NCBI RefSeq assembly: GCF_002262935.1 | Contig: NZ_NPIA01000002.1 | Location: 412,845-476,844 of the forward strand | Direction of reading: 5' to 3' | DNA length: 64,000 nucleotides | Source: Lottiidibacillus patelloidae | Lineage (GTDB): Bacteria > Bacillota > Bacilli > Bacillales > SA5d-4 | Shown here: positions 28,682-40,518 of the stretch, piece by piece | Position numbering within the stretch: position 1 is the first letter of the stretch | Layout of the letters: every line of letters starts with the position of its first letter | Program-made: the position numbers and the translations under genes | The notes under the pieces: model-generated | Database searches by the model: none | What the model saw: only the letters and a program-made list of their open reading frames with translations | What the model was told of the DNA's origin: nothing

Positions 28682-29803
28682 TTGAATGCAAATATTCTAT
28701 ATAGTTCATTAAGGTTATTATTCGTCATTGCTACAATTATAGTTAGTTTGTATGGTTTGTTTTACGTATCTACCGTAACTTACCCATTTTTAATCGCTAT
28801 TATTATTGCATTTTTAATTAATCCCATTGTTAACTTTTTAGAAAAAAAGACAAACCTCCCGCGATATATTGCTGTAATTGTTACAATTGTTGTATTTTTA
28901 GCAGCTGTTTTCGGGATTATGTACTTGTTAGTGGCAGAAATTGTAGCCGGAACTGCTTACCTTGTAAAGGTTGTTCCTCCTCATTTTCAAAAGTTAGTTG
29001 AGTATATTCAAGCTTTCTTCGTAGCAAAAATTGTTCCCATTTATAATGATATAACTGCAATGATAAGAGAGCTAGATCAAAGTGAACAAGATAAGCTTAT
29101 GAACAACATTAACGAGTTTGGCGCTACTGTAGTAGATGGTTTCTCAACCATACTTATTACTATTTTAGGGGCTTTTCAAAGTCTCCTTCTAGGTTTACCA
29201 AATGCAGCTACTGTCCTTATTTTTTCATTATTAGCAACTTTTTTTATCAGCAAAGATTGGTACCGTCTTGGCGATAAGATAAACAACTTAATCCCTGCTA
29301 GTGCTCATAAAAGTAGTCAAAGTGTAATAAATGAACTAAAAAAAGCTTTCTTTGGCTTTATTAAAGCTCAATTTACCTTAATTTCTATAACGGCAGTAAT
29401 TGTATTAATTGGCTTATTAATATTGCGTGTAGAGTATGCTATCACGATTGCGATTATTATTGGTATTGTCGACTTATTACCATACTTAGGTACAGGAGCG
29501 GTATTCGTACCTTGGATTATTTACACATTTATAACAGGAGATTATCCAACTACAATTGGACTTGCTATTTTATACATTATCGTTGTCGTGCAACGCCAAG
29601 TAATGGAACCGAAAATTTTATCTTCTAATATCGGACTCGACCCTCTAGCAACACTCGTTGCTTTGTTCGTTGGATTTAAACTATTTGGTTTCCTTGGATT
29701 AATTATCGGTCCTGTTCTATTAGTTATAATTAACGCACTTCAAAGCGCAGGTGTTTTTGAAAATTTATGGAACTTTATAATAGGGAAAACAAAAACAAGA
29801 TAG
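28682..29803 (+). CDS. ytvI: Sporulation integral membrane protein YtvI (AI-2E transporter family), TTG start
   Basis: 373-residue polytopic membrane protein of the AI-2E/PerM family, with two N-terminal helices, a long soluble segment (about 85-150) and five or more C-terminal helices, including DLLPYLGTGAVFVPW. Bacillus homologues are called YtvI. Transport substrate unknown. The start is TTG at 28682, eight bases after GGAGGGG. No ATG lies nearby. It is one of the few plus-strand genes in this part, convergent with fxsA through a shared terminator. Confidence 0.87.
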   Translation: MNANILYSSLRLLFVIATIIVSLYGLFYVSTVTYPFLIAIIIAFLINPIVNFLEKKTNLPRYIAVIVTIVVFLAAVFGIMYLLVAEIVAGTAYLVKVVPPHFQKLVEYIQAFFVAKIVPIYNDITAMIRELDQSEQDKLMNNINEFGATVVDGFSTILITILGAFQSLLLGLPNAATVLIFSLLATFFISKDWYRLGDKINNLIPASAHKSSQSVINELKKAFFGFIKAQFTLISITAVIVLIGLLILRVEYAITIAIIIGIVDLLPYLGTGAVFVPWIIYTFITGDYPTTIGLAILYIIVVVQRQVMEPKILSSNIGLDPLATLVALFVGFKLFGFLGLIIGPVLLVIINALQSAGVFENLWNFIIGKTKTR

Positions 29804-29820
29804 GGAACCTATCTTGTTTT
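29792..29820. terminator. Bidirectional terminator between ytvI and fxsA
   Basis: AAAACAAGATAGG and CCTATCTTGTTTT form a perfect 13-bp stem with a three-base loop, with T and A tracts on both sides. Confidence 0.92.
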
Positions 29821-30219
29821 TTACATTTTCCAATATATGAAATTACCATTACCATTTTGAATACGTTTTTTAAACCACTTTGATAGCCACAGCTTTATTA
29901 CGCCACGACTGTATGGAAATAACAATAAAAATCCTAGCGCATCAGTAATAAAACCAGGTGTTAAAAGGACTAGTCCACCTGCAAAAATACAAATACCGTC
30001 TAATAGTGAGTGACTTGGAATTTCACCACGTTGCAATTGCATTTGTGTTAGACGCAAAACTTCTGCACCTTCTCTTTTAGCTAACCAAGCTCCAACAAAC
30101 CCTGTAAAAATAATTAAAAGAAAAGTATTAAATGCACCTATCGTTTGTCCAGACCAAATTAGTAGAAAAATTTCTAAAGCAGGAACGAATATAAATAGAA
30201 GTACTAGCCATCTCATCAT
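29821..30219 (-). CDS. fxsA: FxsA family membrane protein
   Basis: 132-residue inner-membrane protein of the FxsA family (first named for relieving F exclusion of phage T7 in E. coli). Visible are MRWLVLLFIFVPALEI, GAWLAKREGAEVLR and the conserved LLTPGFITDALGFLLLFP. Four hydrophobic segments are predicted. Its normal role in Bacillus is unknown. It sits between pyk and ytvI. Confidence 0.88.
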   Translation of the reverse strand: MMRWLVLLFIFVPALEIFLLIWSGQTIGAFNTFLLIIFTGFVGAWLAKREGAEVLRLTQMQLQRGEIPSHSLLDGICIFAGGLVLLTPGFITDALGFLLLFPYSRGVIKLWLSKWFKKRIQNGNGNFIYWKM

Positions 30220-30262
30220 TAATTTCCCCTTTTTTCATTTCTATCTCTTTTCTATTGTAAAC

Positions 30263-30293
30263 GAAAAAAAGAGAAGGAGCCAACTCCTTCTCT
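30263..30293 (-). terminator. Terminator of pfkA-pyk
   Basis: GAGAAGGAG and CTCCTTCTC with a four-base loop are followed by seven T residues on the minus strand, 13 bp after the pyk stop. Confidence 0.93.
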
Positions 30294-30305
30294 CATAAAT
30301 TAAAG

Positions 30306-32060
30306 TTAAATGATAGTAGTACGACCGAAGTAAATTTCTCCCCCGACACTATCCACTGTGATGTCTTGCCCATCTTTTAATTTCGAAGTTGCTCCTTGTA
30401 CACCAACAATTACTGGAATGCCTAAGCTTAATCCAACAACTGCAGCATGACTAGTTAAGCCACCTTCTTCTGTAATGATTGCTGAAGCTTTATGAACAGC
30501 TGGCATCATTTCTTTATCTGTCCCTAACGTGACAAGAATAGCGCCATCTTTCATTTTACTAATCGCATCTTCAGAGTTGTTTGCAATTACAACTTCACCA
30601 TAAACCGATTTTTTTCCAAGTCCTTGCCCTTTTAGTAAAACATCCGCAACTAAATGCACCTTCATTAAGTTTGTCGTGCCAACTTCACCAACAGGTACAC
30701 CTGCAGTAATAACGACTAAATCACCATGATTAACAACATCAGTTTTTAGCGCTTCTTCAACAGATACTGTTAACATTTCATCCGTTGAATGTGCAGTAAC
30801 GCCTAATTGTGCTACTACTCCCCATACGAGAGCAAGCTTACGACAAACAGACTCCGAATTTGTTACAGCAACAATCGGTGCTTTAGGACGGTACTTTGCA
30901 ATCATACGCGCAGTATGACCACTTTGCGTTGCAGTAATAATAGCTGCGACATTTAAGTTAAGTGCAGTATGTGTAACCGATTGGCTAATTGCATCGGTAA
31001 TAGATATTCCAATTTCTTTACTGCGAAGTGATAGTAATTCACGGTATTGCAATGCACTTTCCGTTTTTTTAGCAATGGCATTCATCGTGTTAACTGCCTC
31101 AACAGGATATTTCCCAGCAGCCGTTTCACCTGAGAGCATGATTGCATCTGTTCCATCAAAGATCGCATTCGCTACATCACTTGCTTCCGCACGTGTTGGG
31201 CGTGGATTGCGCTGCATAGAATCTAGCATTTGAGTTGCTGTTATAACTGGCTTGCCAAGCATATTACACTGTCTAATTAATTGTTTTTGCACCAATGGTA
31301 CATCTTCCGCAGGAATTTCTACACCTAGATCTCCACGCGCAACCATTAACCCATCAGATACTTCAAGAATTTCATCAATATTATCGACACCCTCTTGATT
31401 CTCTATTTTAGGAATGATTTGAATAGAAGCACTATCATTTTTCTCTAGAAGTCCGCGAATTTCTAAAACGTCAGATGCTCTACGCACGAACGAAGCGGCA
31501 ATAAAATCTACTCCTTGTTCAATACCGAACATAATATCTTCAGCATCTTTTTCCGTTATTCCAGGTAGTTTTACGCTAACATTTGGAACATTAACGCCTT
31601 TTTTATTTTTTAATGTTCCAGAATTTAATACTTTCGTCACTAATTCCTTTTCACGTTTCTCAATAACTTCTAGTCCAATTAGACCGTCATCTAATAAAAT
31701 GTTTGAGCCAATCGTTACATCTTCAATTAAACCAGGATATGTAACGGAAATTTTCTCTTTTGTTCCCATTACTTCTTCCATCGATACGATAAGTTCTTCG
31801 CCTGCAACTAGCTCCACTTCACCGTTTTCAACTTGTTGTGTTCTAATTTCTGGTCCTTTAGTATCAAGAAGAATTGCTACCGTTTTCCCAACATTTTCTG
31901 CAGCTTGACGAATATTAATAATTCGTTGGCCATGCTCTTGGTGATCACCGTGTGAGAAATTTAGTCTTGCAACATTCATTCCAGCTTTCATTAGTTTTTC
32001 AAGTGTTTCAACACTTTCACTTGCTGGTCCTATTGTACATACAATTTTGGTCTTACGCAT
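30306..32060 (-). CDS. pyk: Pyruvate kinase with C-terminal PEP-utilising domain
   Basis: Final glycolytic step making pyruvate and ATP, 584 residues. The barrel begins [16 protein letters not shown] and contains the substrate/metal motif [11 protein letters not shown] and the signature ATQMLDSM. After the regulatory domain an extra C-terminal PEP-utiliser-like domain (about 475-584, with [19 protein letters not shown]) is present, as in Bacillus and Geobacillus. It lies 20 bp after pfkA in a glycolytic operon. Confidence 0.97.
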   Translation of the reverse strand: MRKTKIVCTIGPASESVETLEKLMKAGMNVARLNFSHGDHQEHGQRIINIRQAAENVGKTVAILLDTKGPEIRTQQVENGEVELVAGEELIVSMEEVMGTKEKISVTYPGLIEDVTIGSNILLDDGLIGLEVIEKREKELVTKVLNSGTLKNKKGVNVPNVSVKLPGITEKDAEDIMFGIEQGVDFIAASFVRRASDVLEIRGLLEKNDSASIQIIPKIENQEGVDNIDEILEVSDGLMVARGDLGVEIPAEDVPLVQKQLIRQCNMLGKPVITATQMLDSMQRNPRPTRAEASDVANAIFDGTDAIMLSGETAAGKYPVEAVNTMNAIAKKTESALQYRELLSLRSKEIGISITDAISQSVTHTALNLNVAAIITATQSGHTARMIAKYRPKAPIVAVTNSESVCRKLALVWGVVAQLGVTAHSTDEMLTVSVEEALKTDVVNHGDLVVITAGVPVGEVGTTNLMKVHLVADVLLKGQGLGKKSVYGEVVIANNSEDAISKMKDGAILVTLGTDKEMMPAVHKASAIITEEGGLTSHAAVVGLSLGIPVIVGVQGATSKLKDGQDITVDSVGGEIYFGRTTII

Positions 32061-32080
32061 GTTGATTTCCTCCTAAATAA

Positions 32081-33061
<981 letters not shown>

Positions 33062-33128
33062 TCATTGGAAAACTACTTGTATAAACATACCATTTCCATC
33101 TTGTCATAACAATACTCACGCTCACATA

Positions 33129-33163
33129 AAAATGTGCTTTAGTCTTTGACTAAAGCACATTTT
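33129..33163 (-). terminator. Terminator of ytsJ-gntR-accD-accA
   Basis: AAAATGTGCTTTAGT and its exact complement form a 15-bp stem with a five-base loop, followed on the minus strand by T residues. Confidence 0.92.
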
Positions 33164-33164
33164 A

Positions 33165-34145
33165 TCAATTATTATTAATTTTTTCATCTTGAACAAAAGC
33201 AAATGTACCGATTGTGCGAAATTTCTCATATCGGTGAGCAACGATTTCTTCTTTTGACATTGGTAGTAACTGTTGTAAAGAAGAATCTAAGATAGCTTCG
33301 ATTGCTTTCGCTTGTTCCTTTGCATTTCGGTGAGCTCCACCTTTAACTTCAGGAACAATTTCATCAATAATTCCTAATTGTTTTACATCGGGAGCAGTAA
33401 TCTTCATTGTGTCGGCCGCTTTTTTAGCAAGAGAAGAATCTTTCCAAAGTAAAGCTGCTGCACCTTCTGGTGAAATTACTGAGTACCAAGAGTTCTCTAA
33501 CATATGAACATGGTTACCTACGCCTAGAGCTAATGCACCACCACTAGCACCTTCGCCGATTACAATACATATAATCGGAACTGTTAAGCCAGCCATTTCT
33601 ACAAGGTTACGTGCAATCGCTTCGCTTTGTCCTCTTTCTTCAGCAGCTTTACCAGGGTACGCACCCTTTGTGTCAAGAAAACAAACAACTGGTCTTTGAA
33701 ATTTTTCTGCTTGTTTCATTAGTCTAAGCGCTTTTCGATAGCCTTCTGGATGAGGCATTCCAAAATTACGTAATATATTTTCCTTCGTATCACGACCACG
33801 TTGTTCACCAATAACAGTTACTGGTTGCCCTTTAAATGTTGCGATCCCAGCAACAACTGCTTTATCATCACCAAATGCACGATCACCATGCAACTCTATA
33901 AAATCAGAAAATAGTAATTCAATGTAATCTAGTGACGTAGGTCTTTCAGGATGACGAGCAAGCTGGACACGGTCCCAAGGAGTCATATTACCATAAATAT
34001 CTTGCTCTAATTTAATTAAACGTTCCTCAAGTCTTCTCACTTCATCAGATAAGTCGATATCTTTTTCTGCTGTAAATGTCTTTAATTCTTTTATCTTTTC
34101 ACGAAGTTCTACAACTGGACGCTCAAAATCTAAACCAACTGCCAT
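33165..34145 (-). CDS. accA: Acetyl-CoA carboxylase carboxyltransferase subunit alpha
   Basis: With AccD, transfers carboxyl from biotin to acetyl-CoA, making malonyl-CoA for fatty acid synthesis. It has 326 residues: an N-terminal helical region ([15 protein letters not shown]), then the crotonase-like core with [23 protein letters not shown] and [15 protein letters not shown]. The start overlaps the accD stop as TAATG, so the two subunits are translationally coupled. Last gene of the operon. Confidence 0.97.
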   Translation of the reverse strand: MAVGLDFERPVVELREKIKELKTFTAEKDIDLSDEVRRLEERLIKLEQDIYGNMTPWDRVQLARHPERPTSLDYIELLFSDFIELHGDRAFGDDKAVVAGIATFKGQPVTVIGEQRGRDTKENILRNFGMPHPEGYRKALRLMKQAEKFQRPVVCFLDTKGAYPGKAAEERGQSEAIARNLVEMAGLTVPIICIVIGEGASGGALALGVGNHVHMLENSWYSVISPEGAAALLWKDSSLAKKAADTMKITAPDVKQLGIIDEIVPEVKGGAHRNAKEQAKAIEAILDSSLQQLLPMSKEEIVAHRYEKFRTIGTFAFVQDEKINNN

Positions 34146-35002
34146 TATTGCTCACCTCCACGTCGATGTATGTGTAATATTTTCGTTAAGGTTTCTTTCA
34201 TATCAGAACGATGTAATACACCATCAAGTTGACCATGCTTTAATAAGAATTCAGCAGTTTGGAAATCATCAGGTAAATCTTCTCTGATTGTTTGTTCAAT
34301 AATTCTTCGACCTGCAAACCCGATTAATGCACCTGGCTCAGCAAAGTTGTAATCGCCTACAGAAGCAAAACTTGCTGATACTCCTCCAGTCGTAGGGTGA
34401 GTCATAATGGAAATATATAGTCCACCTTGATTGCTAAACGCTTTTAAGGCTACACTCGCTTTAGACATTTGCATTAAGCTCAAAATACCTTCTTGCATTC
34501 TAGCACCACCAGATGCTGTGAAAATAATAAATGGTGCTTTCTTATCCATTGCACGTTCTACTGCTCTAGTAATCTTTTCTCCTACAACTGATCCCATACT
34601 TCCCATTCGGAAACGAGCATCCATCACAGCAATGACAACTTCTTGTCCATCCATCGTACCTTCACCTGTGACAATTGCTTCATTCAGACCCGTCTTTTTC
34701 TGGTCTTTTTTAAGCTTGTCTTCATAGTCTGGAAAGTTTAACGGATTTTCAGAGATCATATTTTTGTCATATTCAACAAACGTATCATGATCTAAAAGGC
34801 TTGCTATTCTCTCTGGTGCAGACATTTGGTGATGATAATTACAATGCATACAAACCTTCAATGCTTTTTGAATTTCCTTCGTATACATTATTTTTTTACA
34901 CTGTGGACACTTTGTCATTAACCCTTCTGGTACTTCTTGTTTTGCATGTTCAGAAGGTATCGTTGCATACTTTTTCTTTTTAACAAATAAATCCTTTAAC
35001 AT
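34145..35002 (-). CDS. accD: Acetyl-CoA carboxylase carboxyltransferase subunit beta
   Basis: Zinc-ribbon subunit of the carboxyltransferase, 285 residues. Zinc ligands C32, C35, C51 and C54 lie in KCPQCKK and VCMHCNYH. The core has [19 protein letters not shown] and [12 protein letters not shown]. The stop overlaps accA by one base. A FadR-type regulator gene lies 32 bp upstream on the same transcript, suggesting feedback on fatty acid precursor supply. Confidence 0.97.
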   Translation of the reverse strand: MLKDLFVKKKKYATIPSEHAKQEVPEGLMTKCPQCKKIMYTKEIQKALKVCMHCNYHHQMSAPERIASLLDHDTFVEYDKNMISENPLNFPDYEDKLKKDQKKTGLNEAIVTGEGTMDGQEVVIAVMDARFRMGSMGSVVGEKITRAVERAMDKKAPFIIFTASGGARMQEGILSLMQMSKASVALKAFSNQGGLYISIMTHPTTGGVSASFASVGDYNFAEPGALIGFAGRRIIEQTIREDLPDDFQTAEFLLKHGQLDGVLHRSDMKETLTKILHIHRRGGEQ

Positions 35003-35034
35003 TTGTTTTTCCTCCCTTGTTACTTGGGAATTAC

Positions 35035-35676
35035 TTATAAAGCGCTTGTTGTTGAATTAACGCTTAGTATTCTACTTAGTAATTCAGAAGCTTTGCTAGT
35101 TTCCCTCTCTTTTAAAGCACGAAGCAAGGAGCTGTAAGAGTCTTTATCTACTAATTGCAGTTGATGACCTGTGTTTTTATAATATTGATATAAAATATTC
35201 CAAACTCTAAATAGCAGTCTGTTTTTACTACCTTCTACAATACGTCGATGAAATGCTTGTAATGTATCTTCATTAGGTTCATTAAAAATTTGTTCACCTA
35301 ATTGAAGAAGTTCATCCAGCTCATTATCGCTCAACCGCTGACAAGCAAGTGGTAAGGCAGTCATTTCAATGATATCTTTAAGTTCTATTAAATCCTCAAC
35401 TACCTTATCATTTTGCAAAATGAAACTACCGAGTATTTCGATTAGGCGATATTCATTAGCATCAACAATATACGTACCTTCACCACGTCTAGTTTCAATC
35501 AAACCTAATAGTTCTAATGAACGTAGTGCTTCTCTAACAGAAGACCGACCTGCATTAAGTCGATCGGAAAGTTCTCGTTCAGAAGGTAGTTTATCTCCAG
35601 CTTGAAGACCATCAGTTTCAATAATGTCGTGGATTTTATTTAATATTTCAATATATACTTTTTTTTGTGATGACAT
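35035..35676 (-). CDS. FadR-subfamily GntR transcriptional regulator
   Basis: 213-residue regulator with an N-terminal winged helix ([42 protein letters not shown], about 25-70) and a C-terminal all-helical FCD-type ligand domain. It lies between ytsJ and accD in one operon. The operon promoter carries a perfect TGGTC-T-GACCA palindrome, the usual site type for this subfamily (FadR, PdhR), so autoregulation is likely. The ligand is unknown; malonyl-CoA, acyl-CoA, malate or pyruvate are reasonable candidates from context only. Confidence 0.87.
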   Translation of the reverse strand: MSSQKKVYIEILNKIHDIIETDGLQAGDKLPSERELSDRLNAGRSSVREALRSLELLGLIETRRGEGTYIVDANEYRLIEILGSFILQNDKVVEDLIELKDIIEMTALPLACQRLSDNELDELLQLGEQIFNEPNEDTLQAFHRRIVEGSKNRLLFRVWNILYQYYKNTGHQLQLVDKDSYSSLLRALKERETSKASELLSRILSVNSTTSAL

Positions 35677-35703
35677 AGCCGTTCATCACTCACTTTCCTA
35701 AAA

Positions 35704-36939
35704 TTACTCTTTTCCGATTATTGCAAGTCTTCTAGTCTTTTCAGCAACTTCTTCTGGATCAACTTGTCTTCTTGCAACACCTGTTTCCATTGCTGCTCTT
35801 GCCACAGCTGCTGCAACCGCAGGAGCTACTCGTGGATCAAATGGAGCTGGAATAACATAATCATCTGATAGTTCGTCCTCATTTACGAGACTAGCAATAG
35901 CATGTACAGCTGCCTTCTTCATTTCTTCATTTATATGCGTTGCACGAACATCTAATGCCCCTCGGAAAATTCCTGGAAAGGCAAGTACGTTATTTACTTG
36001 GTTAGGAAAATCCGAACGACCTGTACCAATAACTTTCGCCCCAGCTTCTTTCGCCTCTTGTGGCATAATTTCTGGATTTGGATTAGCCATTGCAAAAATA
36101 ATAGGGTCTGCGTTCATTGAAGAAATCATTTCTTTAGTAAGGGCTCCTTCAACAGAAACACCGATAAATACATCTGCATTTACTATGACATCTGAAAGTG
36201 ATCCTTCTTTACGATCAAGGTTTGTAATTTCAGACATTTCCTTTTTAATTGCATTCATCCCGAATGGTCTTCCTTCATAAATGGCACCTTTAGAGTCACA
36301 CATAATAATATCTCGAACTCCAAAGTTTCTTAGAAGTTTTAAAATAGCTATCCCTGCTGCTCCAGCACCGTTTGCTACTACTCTAATTTCTGACATTGAT
36401 TTTCCAACCATTTTTAGCGCGTTTACAAGACCTGCTGCTGTAACAATTGCTGTCCCGTGTTGGTCATCGTGAAAAATTGGGATATTCGTCTCTTTTTTCA
36501 AACGCTCCTCAACAGCAAAGCAATTTGGTGCTGCAATATCTTCTAAATTAATTCCACCAAAAGTTGGTTCTAGTAATTTTACAGTTTCAACAATTTTATC
36601 AACATCAGTAGTGTTTAGGCAGATTGGAAAAGCATCTACTCCAGCAAAACTTTTAAATAAAACTGCTTTCCCCTCCATTACTGGCATTGCCGCTTCAGGA
36701 CCAATATTTCCTAGTCCAAGAACTGCTGTTCCGTCAGTAACGACTGCAACTGTATTGCCTTTCATCGTATATTCGTATACTTTACTTTTGTCATCATAAA
36801 TATCTTTACATGGTTCAGCTACACCAGGGGAATAAGCTAAGCTTAAATCTGTTGCATTTTTAACTGGTACCTTTGATGTTGTTTCTAATTTCCCTTTATT
36901 AACACGGTGCATATGGAGTGCTTCTTCTCTAATAGTCAA
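35704..36939 (-). CDS. ytsJ: NADP-dependent malic enzyme YtsJ, TTG start
   Basis: Oxidatively decarboxylates malate to pyruvate, yielding NADPH for fatty acid synthesis. It has 411 residues from TTG at 36939, encoding (M)TIREEALHMHRVNKGKLE. AAGGAGAG lies seven bases upstream, and length and N-terminus match B. subtilis YtsJ. Upstream in-frame codons to 36993 overlap the operator and have no homology. Motifs: AYSPGVAEPCKDI, FHDDQHGTAIV and the nucleotide site VVANGAGAAGIA. It heads an operon with a GntR regulator and accD-accA, linking NADPH and malonyl-CoA supply. Confidence 0.93.
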   Translation of the reverse strand: MTIREEALHMHRVNKGKLETTSKVPVKNATDLSLAYSPGVAEPCKDIYDDKSKVYEYTMKGNTVAVVTDGTAVLGLGNIGPEAAMPVMEGKAVLFKSFAGVDAFPICLNTTDVDKIVETVKLLEPTFGGINLEDIAAPNCFAVEERLKKETNIPIFHDDQHGTAIVTAAGLVNALKMVGKSMSEIRVVANGAGAAGIAILKLLRNFGVRDIIMCDSKGAIYEGRPFGMNAIKKEMSEITNLDRKEGSLSDVIVNADVFIGVSVEGALTKEMISSMNADPIIFAMANPNPEIMPQEAKEAGAKVIGTGRSDFPNQVNNVLAFPGIFRGALDVRATHINEEMKKAAVHAIASLVNEDELSDDYVIPAPFDPRVAPAVAAAVARAAMETGVARRQVDPEEVAEKTRRLAIIGKE

Positions 36940-36997
36940 AACTATTCTCTCCTTTTTTCTTTGAGGCAGTTGGAAAGTACTATTTGTAGTCATTTTA

Positions 36998-37010
36998 GTG
37001 GTCTGACCAC
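36998..37010. promoter_or_regulatory. FadR/PdhR-type operator upstream of ytsJ
   Basis: GTGGTC-T-GACCAC is a perfect inverted repeat containing TGGT-N3-ACCA, the general site of FadR-subfamily GntR regulators. It lies about 10-20 bp downstream of the predicted transcription start, where a bound protein would block elongation or initiation. The likely binder is the GntR protein of this operon. Confidence 0.75.
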
Positions 37011-37025
37011 CTAGTAACTTTCTTC

Positions 37026-37053
37026 ATTATAACAAATGTTATTAACCTGTAAA
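37026..37053 (-). promoter_or_regulatory. SigA promoter of the ytsJ operon
   Basis: On the minus strand TTTACA (37048-37053) and TATAAT (37026-37031) are spaced by 16 bp, placing the start near 37019, just upstream of the palindromic operator. Confidence 0.7.
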
Positions 37054-37058
37054 GTAAT

Positions 37059-40000
37059 TTATTTCGATACTAGGACGACATGCTCATTTCCAAATTGTTC
37101 CTTCAATAATTGTAAGCATCTTTCATTTGTATCGACATTGTACTCACTAGCAAGCTTCATCGCTTTTTTCTCAGATTCATAATAAATTGTTATAGGGACT
37201 AGCCCCTTATTTTTTGATATTATTTGTTTTAATTTTGCCATTTTTTCTGTATCTTGATTTTTAACTTTAATGAATAGACGCGTATTTAATTCTTTTACTA
37301 GTCTAACCTCTTTTGCTATACATTTAACACTGTCTCGATTATTCTCAATCGAACCTTCAATAAAAAGTAATTTTCCTTTTGTAAATAACGTAGGCTGTCT
37401 CTTATATATATTTGGAAAAATAACAACTTCAAGTTCTCCTGTTTCATCACTTATCGTAATAAAAGCCATTTGTTCGCCCTTTTTTGTTCTAATGACTTTG
37501 CTACTTGTTACTAATCCAGCAATCTTTTGCTTAGATTGATCAGACACAGTTTCAAGTATTGCTTTTTTCACGACACCGTAATCACTTAATATGTCCTGAA
37601 AAGACTCAATTGGATGGCCAGATAAGTAAAATCCTAATGCTTCTTTTTCTAATTGCAATTGATCCTCTGATGTAAATGGTGGTACCTCAATATATTTAGG
37701 TTTCATTTGTAAAGCTTCATCCGGAAATAATCCTAGTTGATTGTCACTATTACTAGCTTGAATTAATTCTGCATACTGGATACCTGGGTCTATGCTCGCT
37801 AGCAAACTTGCTCGATTATTATTAAACTCATCAAAACAACCTGCATAAATTAATGATTCTATTGTTCTGCGATTGACAACTTTTTGTGGAACTCTTGCAC
37901 AAAAATCATAAAAATCACTAAAAGGTTTTTTTCTGCGCTCTTGTAAGATTATTTTTACAGCTTGAATGCCAACATTTTTGATTGCAGCTAAACTAAATTG
38001 AATACCGTTATTTACAATTGTATGAGCTATTTCACTTTTATTAATCGAAGGAGGATGGATGCTTAATTTTTTCGTTTTTGCTTCAGCAATATATTGCGCT
38101 GTTTTGTCCTCATTACCGATAACACTTGATAATAGCGATGCAGTAAACATTAACGGATAGTTAGCCTTTAAATAAGCCAATTGATAGGCAATCATACTAT
38201 AAGCAACAGCATGGCTCCTCGCAAATCCATAGTTTGCAAACTTAACAATTAAATCGTACACGGTATTCGCTGTATCGTTATCGAATCCTTTTGCTAAGCA
38301 GCCATCAACAAAGTGCTTTCTTTGATTATTAAGGTCCTCTATTTTCTTCTTGGAAACTGCTCTACGTAAGATATCAGCTTGTCCTAAAGAAAAACCTGCC
38401 ATTTTGGCTGCGACTTGCATAATTTGCTCTTGATATACGATAAATCCATATGTTGGTTTTAAAATTTCTTCTAAGACAGGGTGAGGATAAGAAATAGTAA
38501 CCTTACCATGTTTTGCTTTTATATAATCTGGAATGCTTTCCATTGGACCAGGCCTATATAAAGCATTAACTGCAACAATATCTTCAAATTCACTTGGTTT
38601 AAGTTGTTGAAGTACACGTCGCATACCTGCTGATTCAAGTTGGAAAATCCCTGTTGTGTTACCTTCTCCTAATAAATGAAATGCCTTTTCATCTCCGAGT
38701 GGAATATTTTTTAAACTAAATTTCTTTTTAGTTATGTTTTCGATTAGCCTTACAGTATGTCGTATTAACGTTAAATTTCTTAACCCTAAAAAGTCCATTT
38801 TTAATAATCCAAGATCTGCTAACGTATCCATAGGATACTGGGTTAACATCATTCCACTTTGACCTTGTTGTAATGGAACCATCTCTGTTAATGGTTCTCG
38901 GCTTATGATAACACCAGCCGCATGAGTAGAACTATGGCGCGGAAGTCCTTCAAGTTTTAAAGCAATTTCTATTATTTTTTTATACTCTTGTTTTTCTTGA
39001 ATTGCTTGTTTTAAAGTAGGTGTTTGCGCTATTGCAGTCCTTAAGGTTATTCCGACTTGAGAAGGAATCATTTTTGCAAGCCGGTCAACTTCCTTAAGCT
39101 CTACGCCTAATGCTCTACCTACGTCACGGGTAACAGCTTTGGCAGCTAATGTTCCGAACGTAATAATTTGAGCTACATGACTATGTCCATATTTCTCAGC
39201 AACATAATGGATCACTTCATCTCGCCTAGTATCTTCAAAGTCAATATCGATATCTGGCATCGATATTCGCTCGGGATTTAAGAAACGCTCAAATAATAGC
39301 CCGTGTTTTATTGGATCGACGTCTGTAATTTTTAATACATATGCAACAAGGGAACCAGCTGCTGATCCACGTCCAGGCCCTGTAATAATACCTTGTTTAT
39401 GAGCATAATTCATAAAATCTGCAACAATTAAAAAATAATCATTAAATTGCATTTCGTTAATAACTTCTAATTCAAATTTTAATCGCTCTCTTATTTCAGA
39501 AGTTACATCACTATAGCGATCTAATAGGCCTTTTTCACATAATCTACTGAGGCAATCTTTACTTGTTAACCCTTCTCGTAGTGGGTACTTTGGAATTTGG
39601 TACTCACCAAACTGAAAATCAAGGTTACAGGCATCGGCAATTCGTTTTGTTGTCGTTAAAAACTCTTGGTCATCAACAACTTCTAACATTTCTTCAGCGC
39701 TTTTTAAATAATATTCCTCGGTCGGTAACCTTTTCCGATTTTCATCAGTAACTGTTACACCATCTCGAATACTTAACAAACATTCCTGTGCAAACGCGTC
39801 TTCTTTATGTAAGTAATACACATTATTTGTAGCAATACATTTTACTGCATTTTCCCTTGCGAAGACTATTAATTTTTCATTTAATATTTTTTCTGATGTT
39901 GTTCGATGATTTTGGATTGAAAAAAATAAACGATTACTAAAAATTTCTTTATATTTATTTAAAGTAGAAATTGCTTCTTCTTTCTTATCTTTCATAACGT

Positions 40001-40388
40001 AGTTTTCAATTTGACCTCCTAAGCCAGGAGTAATGCAAAATAGAGAACTGCTATTTTCCGAAAGAATATCCCAAATCTCTAAATCATTTATATGTTCTAC
40101 TGTATTTATATAACTACTAATTTTTAATAATTGTTTATAGCCGTTATTGTTTTTTGCAATGAGCACGAGTTTAAGATCTTCTACAGCTAATTCCAACCCG
40201 ATAATAGGTTTAATACCAGCTTTCATGCAGGCATGATAAAAAGGAATTGCTCCGTACATTACATTTCTATCTGTAATTGCTATAGCAGAAAAACCTAACT
40301 CTTTTGCTCTTTCTACTGTTTGCGTGATTCGGCATGCGCCTTCCAAAAGGCTATATTCACTATGTACATGTAAATGAACAAATTCCAT
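37059..40388 (-). CDS. dnaE: DNA polymerase III subunit alpha DnaE
   Basis: Second essential replicative polymerase of Firmicutes (alongside PolC), extending RNA primers. It has 1109 residues from the ATG at 40388 (MEFVHLHVHSEYSLLEGA) behind a GGGGG-containing site. Upstream codons to 40517 are not homologous. In order: PHP domain (about 1-270), polymerase palm with catalytic PDIDIDFED, the GPGRGSAAGS loop, helix-hairpin-helix and an OB domain (about 940-1030). The ytrH gene is divergent, 130 bp away. Confidence 0.97.
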   Translation of the reverse strand: MEFVHLHVHSEYSLLEGACRITQTVERAKELGFSAIAITDRNVMYGAIPFYHACMKAGIKPIIGLELAVEDLKLVLIAKNNNGYKQLLKISSYINTVEHINDLEIWDILSENSSSLFCITPGLGGQIENYVMKDKKEEAISTLNKYKEIFSNRLFFSIQNHRTTSEKILNEKLIVFARENAVKCIATNNVYYLHKEDAFAQECLLSIRDGVTVTDENRKRLPTEEYYLKSAEEMLEVVDDQEFLTTTKRIADACNLDFQFGEYQIPKYPLREGLTSKDCLSRLCEKGLLDRYSDVTSEIRERLKFELEVINEMQFNDYFLIVADFMNYAHKQGIITGPGRGSAAGSLVAYVLKITDVDPIKHGLLFERFLNPERISMPDIDIDFEDTRRDEVIHYVAEKYGHSHVAQIITFGTLAAKAVTRDVGRALGVELKEVDRLAKMIPSQVGITLRTAIAQTPTLKQAIQEKQEYKKIIEIALKLEGLPRHSSTHAAGVIISREPLTEMVPLQQGQSGMMLTQYPMDTLADLGLLKMDFLGLRNLTLIRHTVRLIENITKKKFSLKNIPLGDEKAFHLLGEGNTTGIFQLESAGMRRVLQQLKPSEFEDIVAVNALYRPGPMESIPDYIKAKHGKVTISYPHPVLEEILKPTYGFIVYQEQIMQVAAKMAGFSLGQADILRRAVSKKKIEDLNNQRKHFVDGCLAKGFDNDTANTVYDLIVKFANYGFARSHAVAYSMIAYQLAYLKANYPLMFTASLLSSVIGNEDKTAQYIAEAKTKKLSIHPPSINKSEIAHTIVNNGIQFSLAAIKNVGIQAVKIILQERRKKPFSDFYDFCARVPQKVVNRRTIESLIYAGCFDEFNNNRASLLASIDPGIQYAELIQASNSDNQLGLFPDEALQMKPKYIEVPPFTSEDQLQLEKEALGFYLSGHPIESFQDILSDYGVVKKAILETVSDQSKQKIAGLVTSSKVIRTKKGEQMAFITISDETGELEVVIFPNIYKRQPTLFTKGKLLFIEGSIENNRDSVKCIAKEVRLVKELNTRLFIKVKNQDTEKMAKLKQIISKNKGLVPITIYYESEKKAMKLASEYNVDTNERCLQLLKEQFGNEHVVLVSK

Positions 40389-40518
40389 CGACCTAGCCCC
40401 CTGTATTTCTCTTCCAATACTATTATAAACGATACGGCTAATCTCATCGAAAAACAAGCATAGGAAATGTAAAATTCCCATAAATATCTTAGTAAGACAA
40501 ACTGTTAGGAGTGTCAAA

